Assembly: GCF_030272615.1 (NCBI RefSeq)
Contig: NC_081407.1
Span: 441,097,213 to 441,161,212 of the forward strand
From: Cryptomeria japonica
Lineage: Eukaryota > Streptophyta > Pinopsida > Cupressales > Cupressaceae
Length of the DNA: 64,000 nt
Direction of reading: 5' to 3'
Part shown: piece by piece, positions 12,160 to 24,119 of the stretch
Numbering within the stretch: position 1 is the stretch's first letter
How the letters are laid out: each line of letters starts with the position of its first letter
Made by a program: the position numbers and the translations under genes
Notes under the pieces: model-generated
What the model saw: only the letters and a program-made list of their open reading frames with translations
Told to the model about the DNA's origin: nothing
Database searches by the model: none

Positions 12160-13029
12160 GCATACTTTTAAAGGTCATGGTCCATTCTTTTCAAGGCTAC
12201 TATCCAAATAAAAAGATGCTTGAGTCCTTCTTCCATCCCCTATCATGTGTCCATCTTCTTCTGAAAAAGTCAAAATACAAAAAAAGAAAAAAAGTGACAA
12301 ACAAAAAAAAAAGACAAAAAAAATAATAATAAAGAAAAATAATTCGTCCACTGGTGAAAACCTGGCAAATAGGCGCCTTGGGCAAGTACCATGATGAAAA
12401 CCTGGCAAACAGGCGTCATGCGTAATCTATGAACTTCTTGCACAATCACACTTGGGGGCAGGTTTCCTCCTTCATATCCTATTGCCCGTCATTATCCTAT
12501 CATACCATGTCATTACCCTTCCATTATCCTATTGTCCCTCATGTCCAATTTCCCTTTCCACCTTTGATCTTGACAAGGCTGACGATCTTCATGAGCATCA
12601 TGTATCTTGTTTGTAGCTTTCAGTCTAGCATAGCTTTTGGTATTTATCCATTTGCTTATTATAACTTTTCATCCATATTCCCTAGCTTATTGCAACTTTT
12701 TGCCACTATCCCTTATCCATTCTTGGTCTTGCTTATCCTATCCATATCTTATCACTATCCATACACTCTTTTTCATTCCTTGATCTTCATCTAACATAAG
12801 GACAAAAAATTTAAACATGGTTTCAAAACACCTCTTGACATGTCCCTCATGCCATGTCACTGCTATACATTGTCATATCCAGTCTCTTGTCCCATCACAC
12901 AATAGCTCTTGGAAATTGCATTTGCATTGTCTCCATAATAAAAGGCCTTTGTCTTCCCTCTATCCACCATCATTTCAGCAAGCCTATTTATTCACCTATC
13001 ATATTCCTTTCCTTGCTAGACACTAGGGG
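12160..13029 (+). other. element D region after the sense ORF, with two hairpin blocks
   Basis: After the stop there is an A-rich stretch (12270-12345), then two copies of the loop motif GAAAACCTGGCAAA(C/T)AGGCG (12355-12374 and 12396-12415), each inside a short inverted repeat. The remainder is T/C-rich with many CCAT/TATCC words and short ORFs without family signal. Elements A and C carry the same loop once each after pol. Confidence 0.6.
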
Positions 13030-13310
13030 CAAAATCTTAAAAATCAAAATGTCCTGAAAAAATTCATAAAAATCTCAAAATGTCCTGAAAAAAGTCATAA
13101 AAATTGAAAAATGTCATGAAAAAATTCATAAAAATCGAAAAATGACCTGAAATAAGATCATAAAAATTGAAAAAAGTCTTGAAAAAAAAAAAAATTCTAA
13201 AAATTTCAAAAATGTCCTGAAGAAATCCATAAAAATCGAAAAATGTCCTGAAAAAATTCTAAAAAATCAAATAAAGTCCTGAAAAAATGAACAAAAAAAA
13301 AAAAATTGTA
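13030..13310 (+). repeat. element D tandem array, ~28-32 bp unit with GTCCTGAAAAAATTC
   Basis: Around nine degenerate copies of a unit like AATGTCCTGAAAAAATTCAT follow one another. Similar GTCCTGAAAA/TAAAAAT arrays occur after integrase in element B (22650-22870) and weakly in element C (52215-52330). Confidence 0.75.
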
Positions 13311-14398
13311 AAACTCCAAAAAACCAAAAACATGCATTTTTTTTGCAATAATTATCCCTTTTGTGCATCAACAGATCACTGAGCATTCCTCCAATGACAT
13401 TCGCAATCATACGCTATGCTTTAATGAAATCATGCTTTAACAGATGAACTTTTTCAATCCAAACCAAACATTCAACCTGATCACAATTGTCATCTCAATC
13501 GAATATCAGCATCGATATCATTTGTCCTTGTCACATTATCATGGGTCTTATACAGGGTGTGGTATACTCGAAACCAGACTGTGTCCTATCTTAGACGGGG
13601 TACCGCATTTCCTGAAACCAGACAGCATGATCGTCCTATCAGCACGTTCAACTTTTGACAATGAAGATCAAGATGCTTGTTTGATTGGCTTGAATTTGTG
13701 AGTCTTCTCTTTTTATTGATTTATCTTTGGCTTCGATCATGTCCCTATGTTGCTCGATGATGTCACTGAGTGATTTAGAGTAACCGGGATGGCTCATGAT
13801 CCTTTTCTTTTTTGATTATGATTGTCGTTTGTCTGTGATGTGTCTGTCTTTTGCAAATCGGGTTGCATTTCAGCTCTGGCCTTCAATGCCATGATGCTAC
13901 GCATCCATTTTGCTAAATAAAAATAAAGGTTCTCACCTACAAAGTGCATTACTGAAAGCAAATTTTCATCATCTCTAATTGTCCTCTGTCTTATTTCTTC
14001 TTACTAACACTTCTTCCGCCCGGTCAGATAGTCAGTTCGGTCTAGTGCTCCGATATCCAAAACCATATTGTGTCCTGCATACATTTGGTCAATGCATTTG
14101 CATTCCATTACATATTACATCACGCATTTTATACATTTCATATTATAAATACATCCAAAGTACATACAATGCATTCATACATGTTCATAAACCAGTACAT
14201 AAGTCATCCATACATAGCAAAATCACTACATCAGTCATAACATATTGCATCCATCATATCGATGCCTATCATATCACATATCATCATAATGTCGGAGTAC
14301 AAAATCGGACTGTTTGTCCTAAGTATGGCCCGCAGGCTGACTACATAATGGCAAACTACATGATGTCCACTGTCTGTCATATGGAGCACGTGCCTCTG
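13311..14398 (+). other. element D noncoding region with blocks shared with element B
   Basis: A block with paired GAAACCAGAC words around AGACGGGGT (13563-13625) matches B 23162-23222. A block ending GATGG(G)CTCATGATCCTTTTCTTT (13749-13835) matches B 23337-23414 and, more distantly, A 2244-2321 and C 53000-53090. A CCAGAC-like motif returns at 14034-14075. No convincing coding region was found. Confidence 0.55.
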
Positions 14399-14935
14399 TC
14401 ACTGGGTGCTCCCTCTGTCCTCCTCATCCCTGCCATGTCTCGCAGATGATGTCCCTCCTGGTCCTGGCTGTGGTGGTCTCATTGATCCACTCACTCCTAT
14501 GCTGCTCAATGTCCTCCGAGAGCGTGACCTGCTCTCTGTCCTCGATCGTGCCCGATATGAAGGTGCTCTCCGCTCCGGTGGAACTACACCCTCATATAGT
14601 GTCCTCCAGTACAGTCTCTCCTCGCCGGTCTCTACTAGCATTTGTGCCATCTCCCGTGCACTGGCATCCCTAATCGACCCAATGAACTCAGTGACTCTCT
14701 GTCCCTCTCGCTGTGCCTGAGCTATGGCTGTATCCCGAGCCTCTGTGAGTCTGGCTATCTCCGCTCTGAACTGCTCATGCTGTCTCTCCAATGTTGCAAT
14801 ATAATCCTGCTGGCTCGCTATGGTAGCCCTGTACATGTCTATCTCCTCTGTCCTAGCTGTCTCTGGCTCTATGGGAATATCCTGCAAAGTCTCCTGATCT
14901 GCTAAGTCTGGCTCCTCATCGTCCTCACCACACAT
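14399..14935 (-). CDS. element D antisense protein, acidic linker and coiled-coil part
   Basis: An uninterrupted 178-codon frame on the minus strand. An acidic start (GEDDEEPDLADQETLQD) is followed by a heptad-like coiled coil of about 75 residues (from IDMYRATIASQQDYIATLER to about the TEFIGSIRD segment), then a basic Arg/Ser-rich and Gly/Pro-rich tail. Element C has a decayed counterpart on its minus strand (54356-54720) and B has one (59600-60150), each downstream of a PMD segment. Here the PMD core that should precede it is missing. The stretch is visibly richer in G+C than its surroundings. A self-associating coiled coil is the only role the sequence supports. The start at 14935 is uncertain because the frame was probably once fused to the upstream PMD frame. 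Confidence 0.55.
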   Translation of the reverse strand: MCGEDDEEPDLADQETLQDIPIEPETARTEEIDMYRATIASQQDYIATLERQHEQFRAEIARLTEARDTAIAQAQREGQRVTEFIGSIRDASAREMAQMLVETGEERLYWRTLYEGVVPPERRAPSYRARSRTESRSRSRRTLSSIGVSGSMRPPQPGPGGTSSARHGRDEEDRGSTQ

Positions 14936-14937
14936 CG

Positions 14938-15240
14938 CTACTCATACTCGGCCGCCATCGTCTCCCACCGAATCTCCCTCTCGACAATGTCTAGATCCTC
15001 TGCGTCACACTCCAACAGTCTGCATAACGCGTCTCTCCCTATCACTGGGTCGTACTCTATCATCTCCCCATGTATAGGAATGTGGAGGATGCGCCATACA
15101 TCCTCTAGAGTCACTGTCGCCTCGCCAGTCGCCAAATGGAATGAGGAAGTCTCCGAATGCCATCGCTCTGCCAATGCGGTAAGCAATCCTGTGTTTGCCC
15201 TAATCTCGGGCATATATGTGATGTAATACAATCCCAATCC
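14938..15240 (-). pseudogene. element D antisense gene, N-terminal fragment of plant mobile domain (PMD)
   Basis: About 100 codons on the minus strand show the PMD entry motif: LLTALAERWHSETSSFHL, then TGEATVTLEDVWRILHIPI and a GEMIEYD segment. This aligns with element C's antisense N-terminus (LLTTLAKRWYSEHNTFHL, AGEISVTPKDFYRILHIPL). It ends at TAG 14938-14940, in a different frame from the coiled-coil ORF just downstream. About 150 residues of PMD core present in B and C are absent, so an internal deletion has removed them. PMD proteins occur in plant genes and transposons; the molecular activity is not established. Confidence 0.7.
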
Positions 15241-16144
15241 AGCTAATGTGTCTCTCTCTGTGCTCCTGAGTCTATGTCATAGCATGAAACAGTCCGGTCG
15301 ATTCTCCCATGCGATCAATGGATATTGTCGACTCTGCATCACAATCGGGGCATCATTTTGTCAGTTTTAGGGTTTGTTCCTACGGGTTGCATGTCTTCAT
15401 TTTCATGATCAAATCAGGGTGTTTTTCATCCACATTACCCTATCCTATCCTTCCCACCCCCTGTCAGGTCATTTGCATGCAATTTCAAGTCAAAACTAAG
15501 GATTTTATGCCAACTTGCGCCTGTGTTTGAGAAGCTGCGCCTGTGTTAGATGAATTGCACTTGTGTCTTCCTACACAAGCGCAGAACTCCTTACACAAGC
15601 GCAGGTTTGGCCTACACAAGCGCAAGAGACCATTTTGGTATCCCCTATGGGCCCCGCAATGTCCCGTAAGCCATCAAAATTCATGAAATTCAAAACATGG
15701 GTTTTCGAGATACATACCGCTGCTCCTGCATCCTCCGGTCGTCTGAATGTGTGTACATGTTCTCCAAGGTGATCCGTTGTTGGAATGTTCGCCATCTGTC
15801 TGCAAGTGTCCTTGTCCAGAGCAACAAATCCTCCTCTTTCGCTACTGCAAATGAGTCATTTTCACCCTCTTGGTCTCATTTATAGCTCTTTGTCATTGCA
15901 TAGATGGATGTGTGTCCTCTCCATCTTATGTTGGTCGCGGTCTTGTGCACCTTAAATTGCTTGTCGTTCATGCATCCGATCTCTGATTGTCAGTCCGTTC
16001 GATCCTATCATTTTCATCGATCAATTGGCCTCTTTTCTGCATGTTTCCGGCCAATTCCTCGAGGGGGCATACATATGTCATTATTATTGTCTGGGGCATT
16101 TTCATTATTGTTCTTTGAAACAACGCTTAAAATCGCATTGTCTC
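15241..16144 (+). other. element D region upstream of the antisense gene
   Basis: On the minus strand this is the leader and presumed promoter side of the antisense gene. It contains the 15513-15628 repeat array. A frame open to about 15310 precedes the PMD start. Nothing else recognisable was found. Confidence 0.45.
15513..15628. repeat. element D 3' array: three direct and three inverted TGCGCCTGTGT units
   Basis: Reading plus: TTGCGCCTGTGT, CTGCGCCTGTGT and TTGCACTTGTGT, then inverted copies ACACAAGCGCA three times, spaced about 20 bp. The two halves can fold on each other. The inverted half gives the antisense transcript the same unit, in the same orientation, that the sense leader has at 7340-7462. 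Confidence 0.8.
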
Positions 16145-16158
16145 AAAGAGGGGCAAAA
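16145..16158 (+). other. element D polypurine tract
   Basis: AAAGAGGGGCAAAA directly precedes the 3' LTR and is identical to the tract of element A. Confidence 0.88.
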
Positions 16159-17650
16159 TGTAGACACCCAAAAATGGTCAACGCTTGCGAAGTCATACTT
16201 TAACATTTGTGCATTGCCTCATTTTAGGTTTTTGCGTCGCATTAACATTTCTCCTATGTCACGCACTTGATTTTTATCATTTGCGAACATCAAGTCATTC
16301 TTCTATATTCTTCAATCATCTCGTCCTCGAATTTGGTCTTGTCGACAACACTATCCAGTCATGATTTTGATCGATTTTATCTTGTTGCATCAATGTGCGT
16401 ATTAATTTGTCATCATTTTGGACATCGTCAATCCTAATTAGGGTTTTGTCCTCTTTTCAATCTTGTCATCATGCGATCGATTTGTCATCGATCATGGTCA
16501 TTATCAATCTTGTCGTCTTGCAATCCATTTTTGTCATCGATTCTTGTCCTCTTGTCGATCTTGTCATTTTGTGATCATATTGTCATCGATCATTTATCTG
16601 TCTCAATTATGTCAATTTGGATCAATTTGTCATTGTTCCTCGTCGATTGGTGCATTTATGAAATCATTTATCACACTGGTCATTTATCAAATCAAAATCA
16701 TGATCGACATTAATTATCTTCAATCAGGACCTAATTGTCATCCTCGCACTTCTAATTCGTCTTCTAGGGTTTTATGATTTATTCATTTAACCTAATTTGC
16801 CATTTCTTCCTTTAGGATTACTAAATTATTTATTAATCCTAAGTTTTCTCGTTACAATTAAATATTCATTTAATTGGCTAATTATTCCTCTTTGTGAGTG
16901 AATTAATTAATAAATGAAAAATTATTGATTAATTCACTAATTTCTAATTTCCTATTTTCATTAATTCCTAATTTCCACCTATTTTCTAATTTTCTAATTC
17001 AAATTCCACCTAATTATCTTGTCTCTAGTTCTCCCTATTTGTGTGCTTCATGCGTCATACTCTTGACATAGCAATTTGTCATAGAGTTTTGTCTTGACAT
17101 AGAAATGTGTCATAGAATTTGTCCAAAATTGTCATAAAATTCTTGACATAGAAATGTGTCATAGAATTTGTCATAAAATGTCATAGCAATTTGTCATAAA
17201 ATCTGTCATAAGCCTCTTTGCATAGCAATTTGTCATAGATATGCTATTATTGATTTGAATTTCTATTCAAATCTCTTTCATACTAATTTGCTCATTTATC
17301 CAATTTCTCTATAAATTGGATGTTTTCTTCAATCAATTCCTTCATGAATCTCGAATTTTTACCGAACCTTCGTTTCTAGTACTCTTGAGCCTTTTTGCTT
17401 TCAAATTGTGTGAGCACTTGTAGGTGAGATCCACAAAACTATTGAAGAGGAAAGAACAACAATGGAGCCGCATGGAAGAAGCATATGGTTTGCATAATTT
17501 TACTTTTGAATGCTTTGTTTCCATACCTCTATTGAATGTGCTTTGGAATTAGGTTCATTTGCATTGAGTATTCTTTTGATTATGTTATCATGTTTTGTGT
17601 TTTTGATTGATATATCTTATGTTTTGATGAATCCTAATTCTGATGCTACA
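16159..17650 (+). repeat. element D 3' LTR, 1492 bp
   Basis: Same length as the 5' LTR, with about ten single-base differences seen (half of them in the first 140 bp), nearly all transitions. It is followed by the ACTAT duplication. Confidence 0.93.
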
Positions 17651-17655
17651 ACTAT
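17651..17655 (+). other. target site duplication of element D, right copy (ACTAT)
   Basis: Matches 5723-5727 exactly. Confidence 0.92.
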
Positions 17656-18480
17656 CAATACTTTTTCCAAGGGAAACAACTTTAGATCCTTCATTTGGGT
17701 CAGATGAAGAAATAATGCAAAGATTGATACTAGGCTTAAGAAGGGTATCCACAATACAAAGAAGATCCACTGATTTACAACAAACTCACTTACAAGAATA
17801 AGAGCAGATAAGTGACACGAAATCAAAAATTGAAACATACAAAGAAAGTGTCACAAATTATCGTGACTATGAAATCCCATCTGATAACGAAGACAACCCA
17901 CCACCAATTTATGATGAGGACACATCAGGTGATAACCAAGTATGCATGATATCAGGATCTTCTATGACAACAGGAGAAAAAGACTTGCCCCTTATATATC
18001 CATATTTAATTGATTGGGGGCAAGAAGGAAATCCACAATTAGATTGGTTTCAAAATGGTTGAGCCATAGCTGAATTCTTGGGTGCAAGGGACAAACTCCC
18101 TTATAATGATCAGAAAATTGGCTTTGCAGTGGATTTAGATAGAATTACATATTTTGGAGAGGCAAGATCCTCTCCTAATCAAGACAATGATAATAAAGAA
18201 AAACACATAATGAATGCTCTACCTACTAATAAATAACAATCAACATTATTGGTAGAAGAAACTGAGAAAGTCAACATCGGTGATGCTAAGAAAGTTCATA
18301 ACATTCACCTAGCAAAATCCCTAAATCCAATAGAAAAAGAAATTTATCAAATTCTTTAAGCAAAGACCAATCAATTTGGCATGGTCTTATGTAGATATGC
18401 CTAGATTAGACCCTAAATTGGTCTTACATCACTTGTCATTGCTTCGAGGAGTAAAACCATATAAGCAAAAGCTCAGGAAG
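17656..18480 (+). pseudogene. pol: element B pol, linker before RT
   Basis: The frame left at 5727 continues here (FGSDEEIMQRLILGLRRV, then an acidic segment with YDEDTSGDNQV and LPLIYPYLIDWG). The related position in element C (48541-48891) reads LPLLHPELIDW, which confirms the alignment. Stops are seen near 17801, 18059 and 18235; those checked fit C to T changes in Gln or Arg codons. It leads to the conserved pre-RT segment (LNPIEKEIYQIL, about 18320). Confidence 0.6.
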
Positions 18481-18524
18481 ATGCACCCTCACATAGCCTT
18501 GTTAGTCAAAATTGAGCTACAAAA

Positions 18525-19175
18525 TTGTTAGATGTGGGTTTCATTAGGCCCATAGACTATACTGAATGGATTTTAAATCTAGTCTCGGTATCCAATCATA
18601 CTAGAGGTATCAAGATCTACACCGACTTCAGAGATATCAACAAGGCTTGCCCAAAAGATGACTTTCCAGTCCCTAACATAGACATCATAGTGGACTTGAC
18701 AGCTAGAAATGAAATGTTATCACTAATGGATGGTTTTTCTGGTTATAATCAAATCAAAATTGCACTAGAATACCAACCTAAAACTACATTCACTTGTCCA
18801 TGGGGAACATATTGGTGGAATGTGATGCCATTCGGCCTCAAAAATGCAGGTGCTACTTATCAAAGGGAAATGACCACCTTATTCCATGCCATGATACACA
18901 CAATCATGGAAGATTATGTAGATGACTTGCTAGAAAATTCCAACACAAGGAATAGTCATCTAGACATATTGGCTAAGATCTTTGATAGACTTGAGCAATA
19001 TAATGTAAGACTCAATCCGAAAAAATTTGTCTTCAGAGTAACATCTGGCAAACTCTTGGGCTTCATTGTATCCAATCACGACATTGAGATAGATCTAGAG
19101 AAAGTGAAAGATATTTTAGACATGCCATCACCTACTACGCTCAAGCAACTCAAAAGTCTACAAGGCAGATTATAG
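18525..19175 (+). pseudogene. pol: element B reverse transcriptase
   Basis: A 216-codon open stretch covers most of the RT core: MLDVGFIRPIDYTEWILN, DFRDINKACPKDDFPVP, GFSGYNQIKIA, MPFGLKNAGATYQREM, the catalytic EDYVDDLLE, and LGFIVSNHDIEID. YVDD supplies the two metal-binding aspartates, so the active site is intact. This is Ty3/gypsy order and closest to the Tat lineage by the second RNase H downstream. Stops before and after show that it is part of a decayed polyprotein. Confidence 0.88.
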
Positions 19176-19733
19176 TCCATAAGGCGTTTCATTACCCAAT
19201 TAGCAGAAAAGTGCCAACCATTTTAACATCTTTTAAAGAAAGGTGTTACATTCAAATAGACACAACAATGCCAAGAGACATTCAAGACACTAAAAGAATA
19301 TCTTTTGTCCACACCGATCTTAGTTCTACCCATGCATGGGAAACCATTACTCATGTATATAGTTGCAACAAACTCCTCCTTAGGTGCTCTCCTAGCATAG
19401 CATGATGAACAAGGAAAAGAGAGAATTGTCTGCTACATCACTAGAACACTCATTGGGTATGAACTCAACTATACACCAATAGAAATAGAATGTCTTGCAG
19501 TAGTTTTTACATCTCAAAAATTGAGACATTATATGTTGAGTCACAAAGTACAGCTCATTGCACAATTTGATCCACTAAAGTACTTGATGAATAGAGAAGC
19601 ACTAACTAGAAGACTTTGAAAGTGGGTCATGATACTTAGTGAATTCGACATTGAATATGTCAATAGAAAAGTCATAAAATGACAAATCATAGTAGACCAA
19701 CTTGCAGAAGCACCCTTACAAGATAATCATCCA
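19176..19733 (+). pseudogene. pol: element B first RNase H and connection
   Basis: The end of RT (LQ.IRRFITQLAEKCQPF) passes into RNase H segments LLMYIVATNSSLGALLA, CYITRTLIGYELNYTPIE and LRHYMLSHKVQLIAQFDP. A frame change is needed between 19200 and 19300, and at least five stops interrupt, including TAG at about 19401 and TGA at about 19617. The catalytic region is recognisable but not functional. Confidence 0.65.
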
Positions 19734-20537
19734 ATGGTGATATATTTTCCAAATGAATCAGTATTTGCACTAACAACACAAACACACTGGAAATTATTCT
19801 TTGATGGTTCACATACAAATCATGGAGCGGGAGAAGGAATTATGTTCATAACTCCTCAAGGAGATTCAATTCCCAAATCATTCAAGATTATCTTCCCTTG
19901 CACCAATAACATTGTTGAATATCAAGCCCTAATCGTAGGCCTACACACCGCACTACAATGGAAGATCAAGGACCTACAAGTCTTTGGAGACTCACAACTT
20001 ATTATTAATCAAGTCAATGATGATTACAATACAAAAGATGATAATCTAACATCATACAAACAATTGGTGGAAGAATACAAGCAACACTTTGCCAAAGTCA
20101 CATTTGAACAAATACCGAGGGTGCAAAACAAGATAGCAAATGCAATGGCAACAGTAGGATCTCTCTTGGATATGCCAAATGATGGAACTCACTTTGAATT
20201 TCAAGTGGAACAACTCATTGTCCCAGCTTCTAAAATACCATCCATTGAATATGTATGTATGATAATAGAACCCGAGTCCCCATGGTACAAAGATATATAT
20301 GCTTACCTTTATGATCAATATATACCTCCTAATCTTTCACAGAATCAAAGGAAGGCACTCATTCGACAATCATCAAAACATTCAATTATTGTTGACACTT
20401 TGTATAGAAAAAGTGTAGATAGCACCTTACTCATATGCCTTAATGTTGAGGAGGCACAAATCACCTTAAAAGAAGTTCATGATGGCATATGTGGTGCACA
20501 TTCTTCTCGACCTGCTCTAGAAAAAACACTATTGTGA
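19734..20537 (+). pseudogene. pol: element B second (archaeal-type) RNase H and start of integrase
   Basis: A 267-codon open stretch. Residues about 20-110 form the additional RNase H typical of the Tat lineage: LFFDGSHTNHGAGEGIMFI, PCTNNIVEYQALIVGL and VFGDSQLIINQVNDDYN. The first Asp (FDGS), the Glu of NNIVEY and the Asp of FGDSQ are present. The last part enters the integrase zinc-binding region (VHDGICGAHSSRPALEKTLL) and stops at TGA 20535. A dual RNase H is a lineage marker. Confidence 0.85.
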
Positions 20538-21540
20538 ATAGGTTATTATTGGCCTACAATGGAAAAGGACACTTACAAGTATGTCCAAAGATGCAAGCAA
20601 TACCAAATACATGGGGACTTGGTTCATACACCTACCCAAGATCTTCAGCCAATAACATCACCATGGTCATTTTCATAGTGGGGATTGGATCTTGTAGGGA
20701 AAATAAACCCTACCTCCTCCAATGGACATAAGTTTATCCTCATAGCTACAAAATATTTCACAAAATGGGTTGAAGCAATCCCCATGACTTTCACAACAAG
20801 AAAGAAAATAGCTAAATTCATTTTGAATTATATCATTTGCAGAAATATGGAGTGCCCATGTGCACTGTAACTAATAATGGATGACCCTTCAAAAATCAAG
20901 AAGTGGGTGAGCTTTGTGAACAATTTAACATCCATAAACATTTTGAGACACCCTACTATCCCCAAAGAAATGGTCAAGATGAGGCAACAAACAAAACTAT
21001 TTTGAAAATTTTAAAGAAAGTTGTTAACAACAGTGGATGAGATTGGCATCTCCAACTGAATCTGGCTCTTTGTAATTATTGAACTAGTGTCCGCACAACA
21101 ACTGGTACCACACCATTCTCTTTGGTTTATGGTGTAGAATCTATTTTGCCTATCAAGGTAGAATTTCCATCCCTAAGGGTCTCTCTGAAAAACATTCTCA
21201 GAAGAAGACTATAGAGTAGCACGTTTGCAAAAATTACAATTCCTAGATGAAAAATGACAAAGTGCTCTAAATAATTTGCAAGGATATCAAAATAGAATGA
21301 GAAGAAGCTACAACAAAAGAGTCAACCCACGTTGCTTTGAAATAGGAGATATTGTTCATAAATAAAATTAAAGGAATCTCGTTGAACGTGAAAAACCAGG
21401 AAAATTTGAACCTAACTGGTTAGGTCCTTTTGTCATAATGAAAGTAATTGGAAATGGCTCTTATCATTTTCAAACAATGGAGGGAGATTCACTCCCTGAT
21501 CCCATCAACAACATGCACCTAAAAAGATATTACATCTAAG
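20538..21540 (+). pseudogene. pol: element B integrase, decayed
   Basis: The zinc-binding region continues (GYYWPTMEKDTYKYVQRCKQ), followed by the catalytic core start (WGLDLVGKINPTSSNGHKF) and, in other frames, the later core and the C-terminal PNWLGPFVIMKVIGNG segment. Several frame changes and stops occur between 20860 and 21360. The second catalytic Asp region reads as LIMDD in a shifted frame. The coding region ends at TAA 21537. Confidence 0.7.
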
Positions 21541-24119
21541 GGTGGGTTCATTTCAATTTTCAGTACTGCATTTGCATATTTCTTTACCACATTGCATTGC
21601 ATACAACCACTGCACAACATGTAATTGCATATCATTATTTCTTTCTCATATAGTTGCATCATTAAGTCAAGATGATTCTCTAATTCATTCACCTATCTGC
21701 ACTGAAAGGAATGAAGGTTGTCTCATTTCCTAGACACTTGTTCATGAATTATTTAGGAGGTCATTAGTCATTCATCTCCAATGCCACATTGTGATTAAGC
21801 TTTATCCTTGGTTGGGTAGAAGTTTCATTATCAAGTCTTATTACCCAAAATCTATCAATTTCTATATCTCACACATTAATAAAAATCTCTAAGTCATTAC
21901 AGATACCTAGTTGGTCATGTGGCTAGTGAAAAATACCAATATTCTACTTCAGTATTGTTGTAATTGTCATACCCAAGTAGGTTTCATTACTTACAAGTCA
22001 AGGCAAGAAAAAAAAGAAAAAAAAAATTGTTATGCCAATATCCATCTCAAGGCAACATGAAAAATGATATATAACTAAAATATCATGAGCGATAAAAGCT
22101 TGACTATGGGAACATGCAAGTAACTCCATCAGGGCTATGGATTCCTACAAACAATGGAGAAATATTTGAGAGATTATGGTGTATAACCTCGTCGGAGCCC
22201 TAAAATATTGCTAACAACGAGGCTCTATCTGGGATGATTTTGAAGTCAGAGTAACTCACGTAGCTAGCCACATAGGATTCCAAGAGTCTTTTATGGTTAT
22301 AAGAGTTAGAATAAACTCAATTGCATACACATGGGCAAAAGAAGATCAATGTTCCAAGAATTGATGGAGAAGTTTTCCTCGCCTCCATTCATAAATCTTG
22401 GTTACATAGTGTGTTAGGTTGGATGGTCTAAGTATTTTGAGATTGGATTGAACTCCTATCTCTGAAATGTTTCGCACGTTTAATCCAATTAGTGCATTTC
22501 AGAATGAAAGACACACAAACTCATCCTTGTTCGAATAGGAACTACATTCTTGTCTTGCATCCTGCATTAGCATAACTCATATCAAAAAATCATTGTCTCC
22601 ATATGAATCATTATGATATCATCATAGGTCTACACTTGGGGGCATAACTAAAAAAATTCTTAAAATTAGATAAAGTCCTAAAAGAAAATTCTAAAAATCA
22701 AATAAAATCCTGAAAAATCCAAAAAATTAGATAAAGTCTTGAAAACTTTCTAAAAATCAGATAAAGTCCTTAAAAAATTCTAAAAATCAAATAAAGTCCT
22801 GAAAAAATCAAATAAAAAACATTCAAAATCTCAAATAAAAAACATTCAAATATCAAAATCACAACAAAAACATTCATATATCGATCTTGAAAAAAGCACA
22901 AAAACATGAAGAAAATGCCAAAAAACGTAAACATCGAAAAAGCTCTTCAAAACTAAAAATCCAAAACCATCAAAAAATTGCAATAAATTGTCTCGCAAGA
23001 ATCAAACACCCTACTAGATATCTAGCAAACACTTCACACAAGGTTAAACAAAGGATACAACTATCTTGTCAAAACATCTGCAATCAAGATGATCAACTGT
23101 CTAATCTATCGAATCACTATCAAACTATCAATGTGATCAACATCTTGTCTTAAATAGAATCGATACACTCAAAACCAGACAAGTCAATCTTAAACGGGGT
23201 CTAAAACTTCTGAAACCAGACATTATCAAAATCACATCAAACATATCCAAGCGAAGGCACAGTCAGTCCAATTGCTGAGTTTGGTCTATTTTAGTTGACT
23301 CCTTTTATGAAATTGGAGAAGGTCATTGCTTTTAGCTACTCAAGGATGTCCAAAAAGTGACTAGAGGAGTCGTGATGGGCATGATCCTTTTCTTTGTTTG
23401 TTGTTTGTGGTTTGAACCAATGAATTTCTAGGGCAATTGCTCTAGTGGGTGTCTATGATAGGAGCATTCAGCTTGTGAATGACACACATACCTCAACTCC
23501 TAGCGTAATTCCCAGAATGAAGGGTTCATTCCTTGTCTACTATGTGTTTGTTTCTTTGCAATGAGATATCTATACATCTTGGTTCCTCATACCCTAGTGT
23601 AATAAGCTCCATTGTTACATAATAAGGCTCAATAATGATAATGTATTGTACTATGAATAAAGCAATGTAGACCTTCTCATCAAAATTTTATCAAATCATT
23701 TCTATCATATCTATTTCTGGAATAAATAAAAGTTGATTCAATTGATTGATCATTTCATATCTATTCTACGTCTAACAACTAACAATTCTTCCAAATTCAC
23801 AATTTTCAACACCTATTTTGACATACAAAAATAAACATCATCACATGAAATTTTCATATATATCATTTCATAATTTAGTCCATTGCATTATAATAAGAAT
23901 TTCATCAACCAATATACATCACAAAATAAAGGTACATCATATCACTACATGATACCACATTCACATTCCATTCATCATCACAATAGCATGAAACACAACA
24001 AATAAACATTAGACCATGAAATTCATCATCAACTAGCTCATAAAGAATGCATATCATATATCATATAGAAATGTGTTGAAATACATTGTATCTACAACAT
24101 CAACATCAATATCAAATCT
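21541..24119 (+). other. element B post-pol noncoding region
   Basis: A repeat array with GTCCTGAAAAA/AATCAAATAAA units lies at 22650-22870. The paired GAAACCAGAC block is at 23162-23222 and the CTCAAGGATGTCC...GATGGGCATGATCC block at 23337-23414, both shared with D. The remainder (21541-22640 and 23420-24119) is AT-rich with no coding signal that I trust. Confidence 0.55.

Larger units (their letters stand above)
5728..17650 (+). mobile_element. element D: complete non-autonomous Tat-like LTR element, 11.9 kb
   Basis: Both LTRs are 1492 bp with about ten differences that I could see, and the ACTAT duplication is perfect, so insertion was recent relative to everything around it. Between them lie a PBS, a 2.3-kb leader, one long proline-rich sense ORF, a noncoding region with repeats, a partial antisense PMD/coiled-coil gene and a polypurine tract. 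No protease, RT, RNase H or integrase motif is present in any frame. Leader blocks, a gag-like helix, the antisense gene and the polypurine tract all resemble Tat element C, so proteins supplied by a Tat partner probably mobilised D. Confidence 0.9.

Noticed and set aside
12429-13057. ORFs of 67-121 codons after the D long ORF
   Set aside because: Ser/Pro/Ile/His-rich translations of pyrimidine-rich DNA in overlapping frames, with no counterpart elsewhere.
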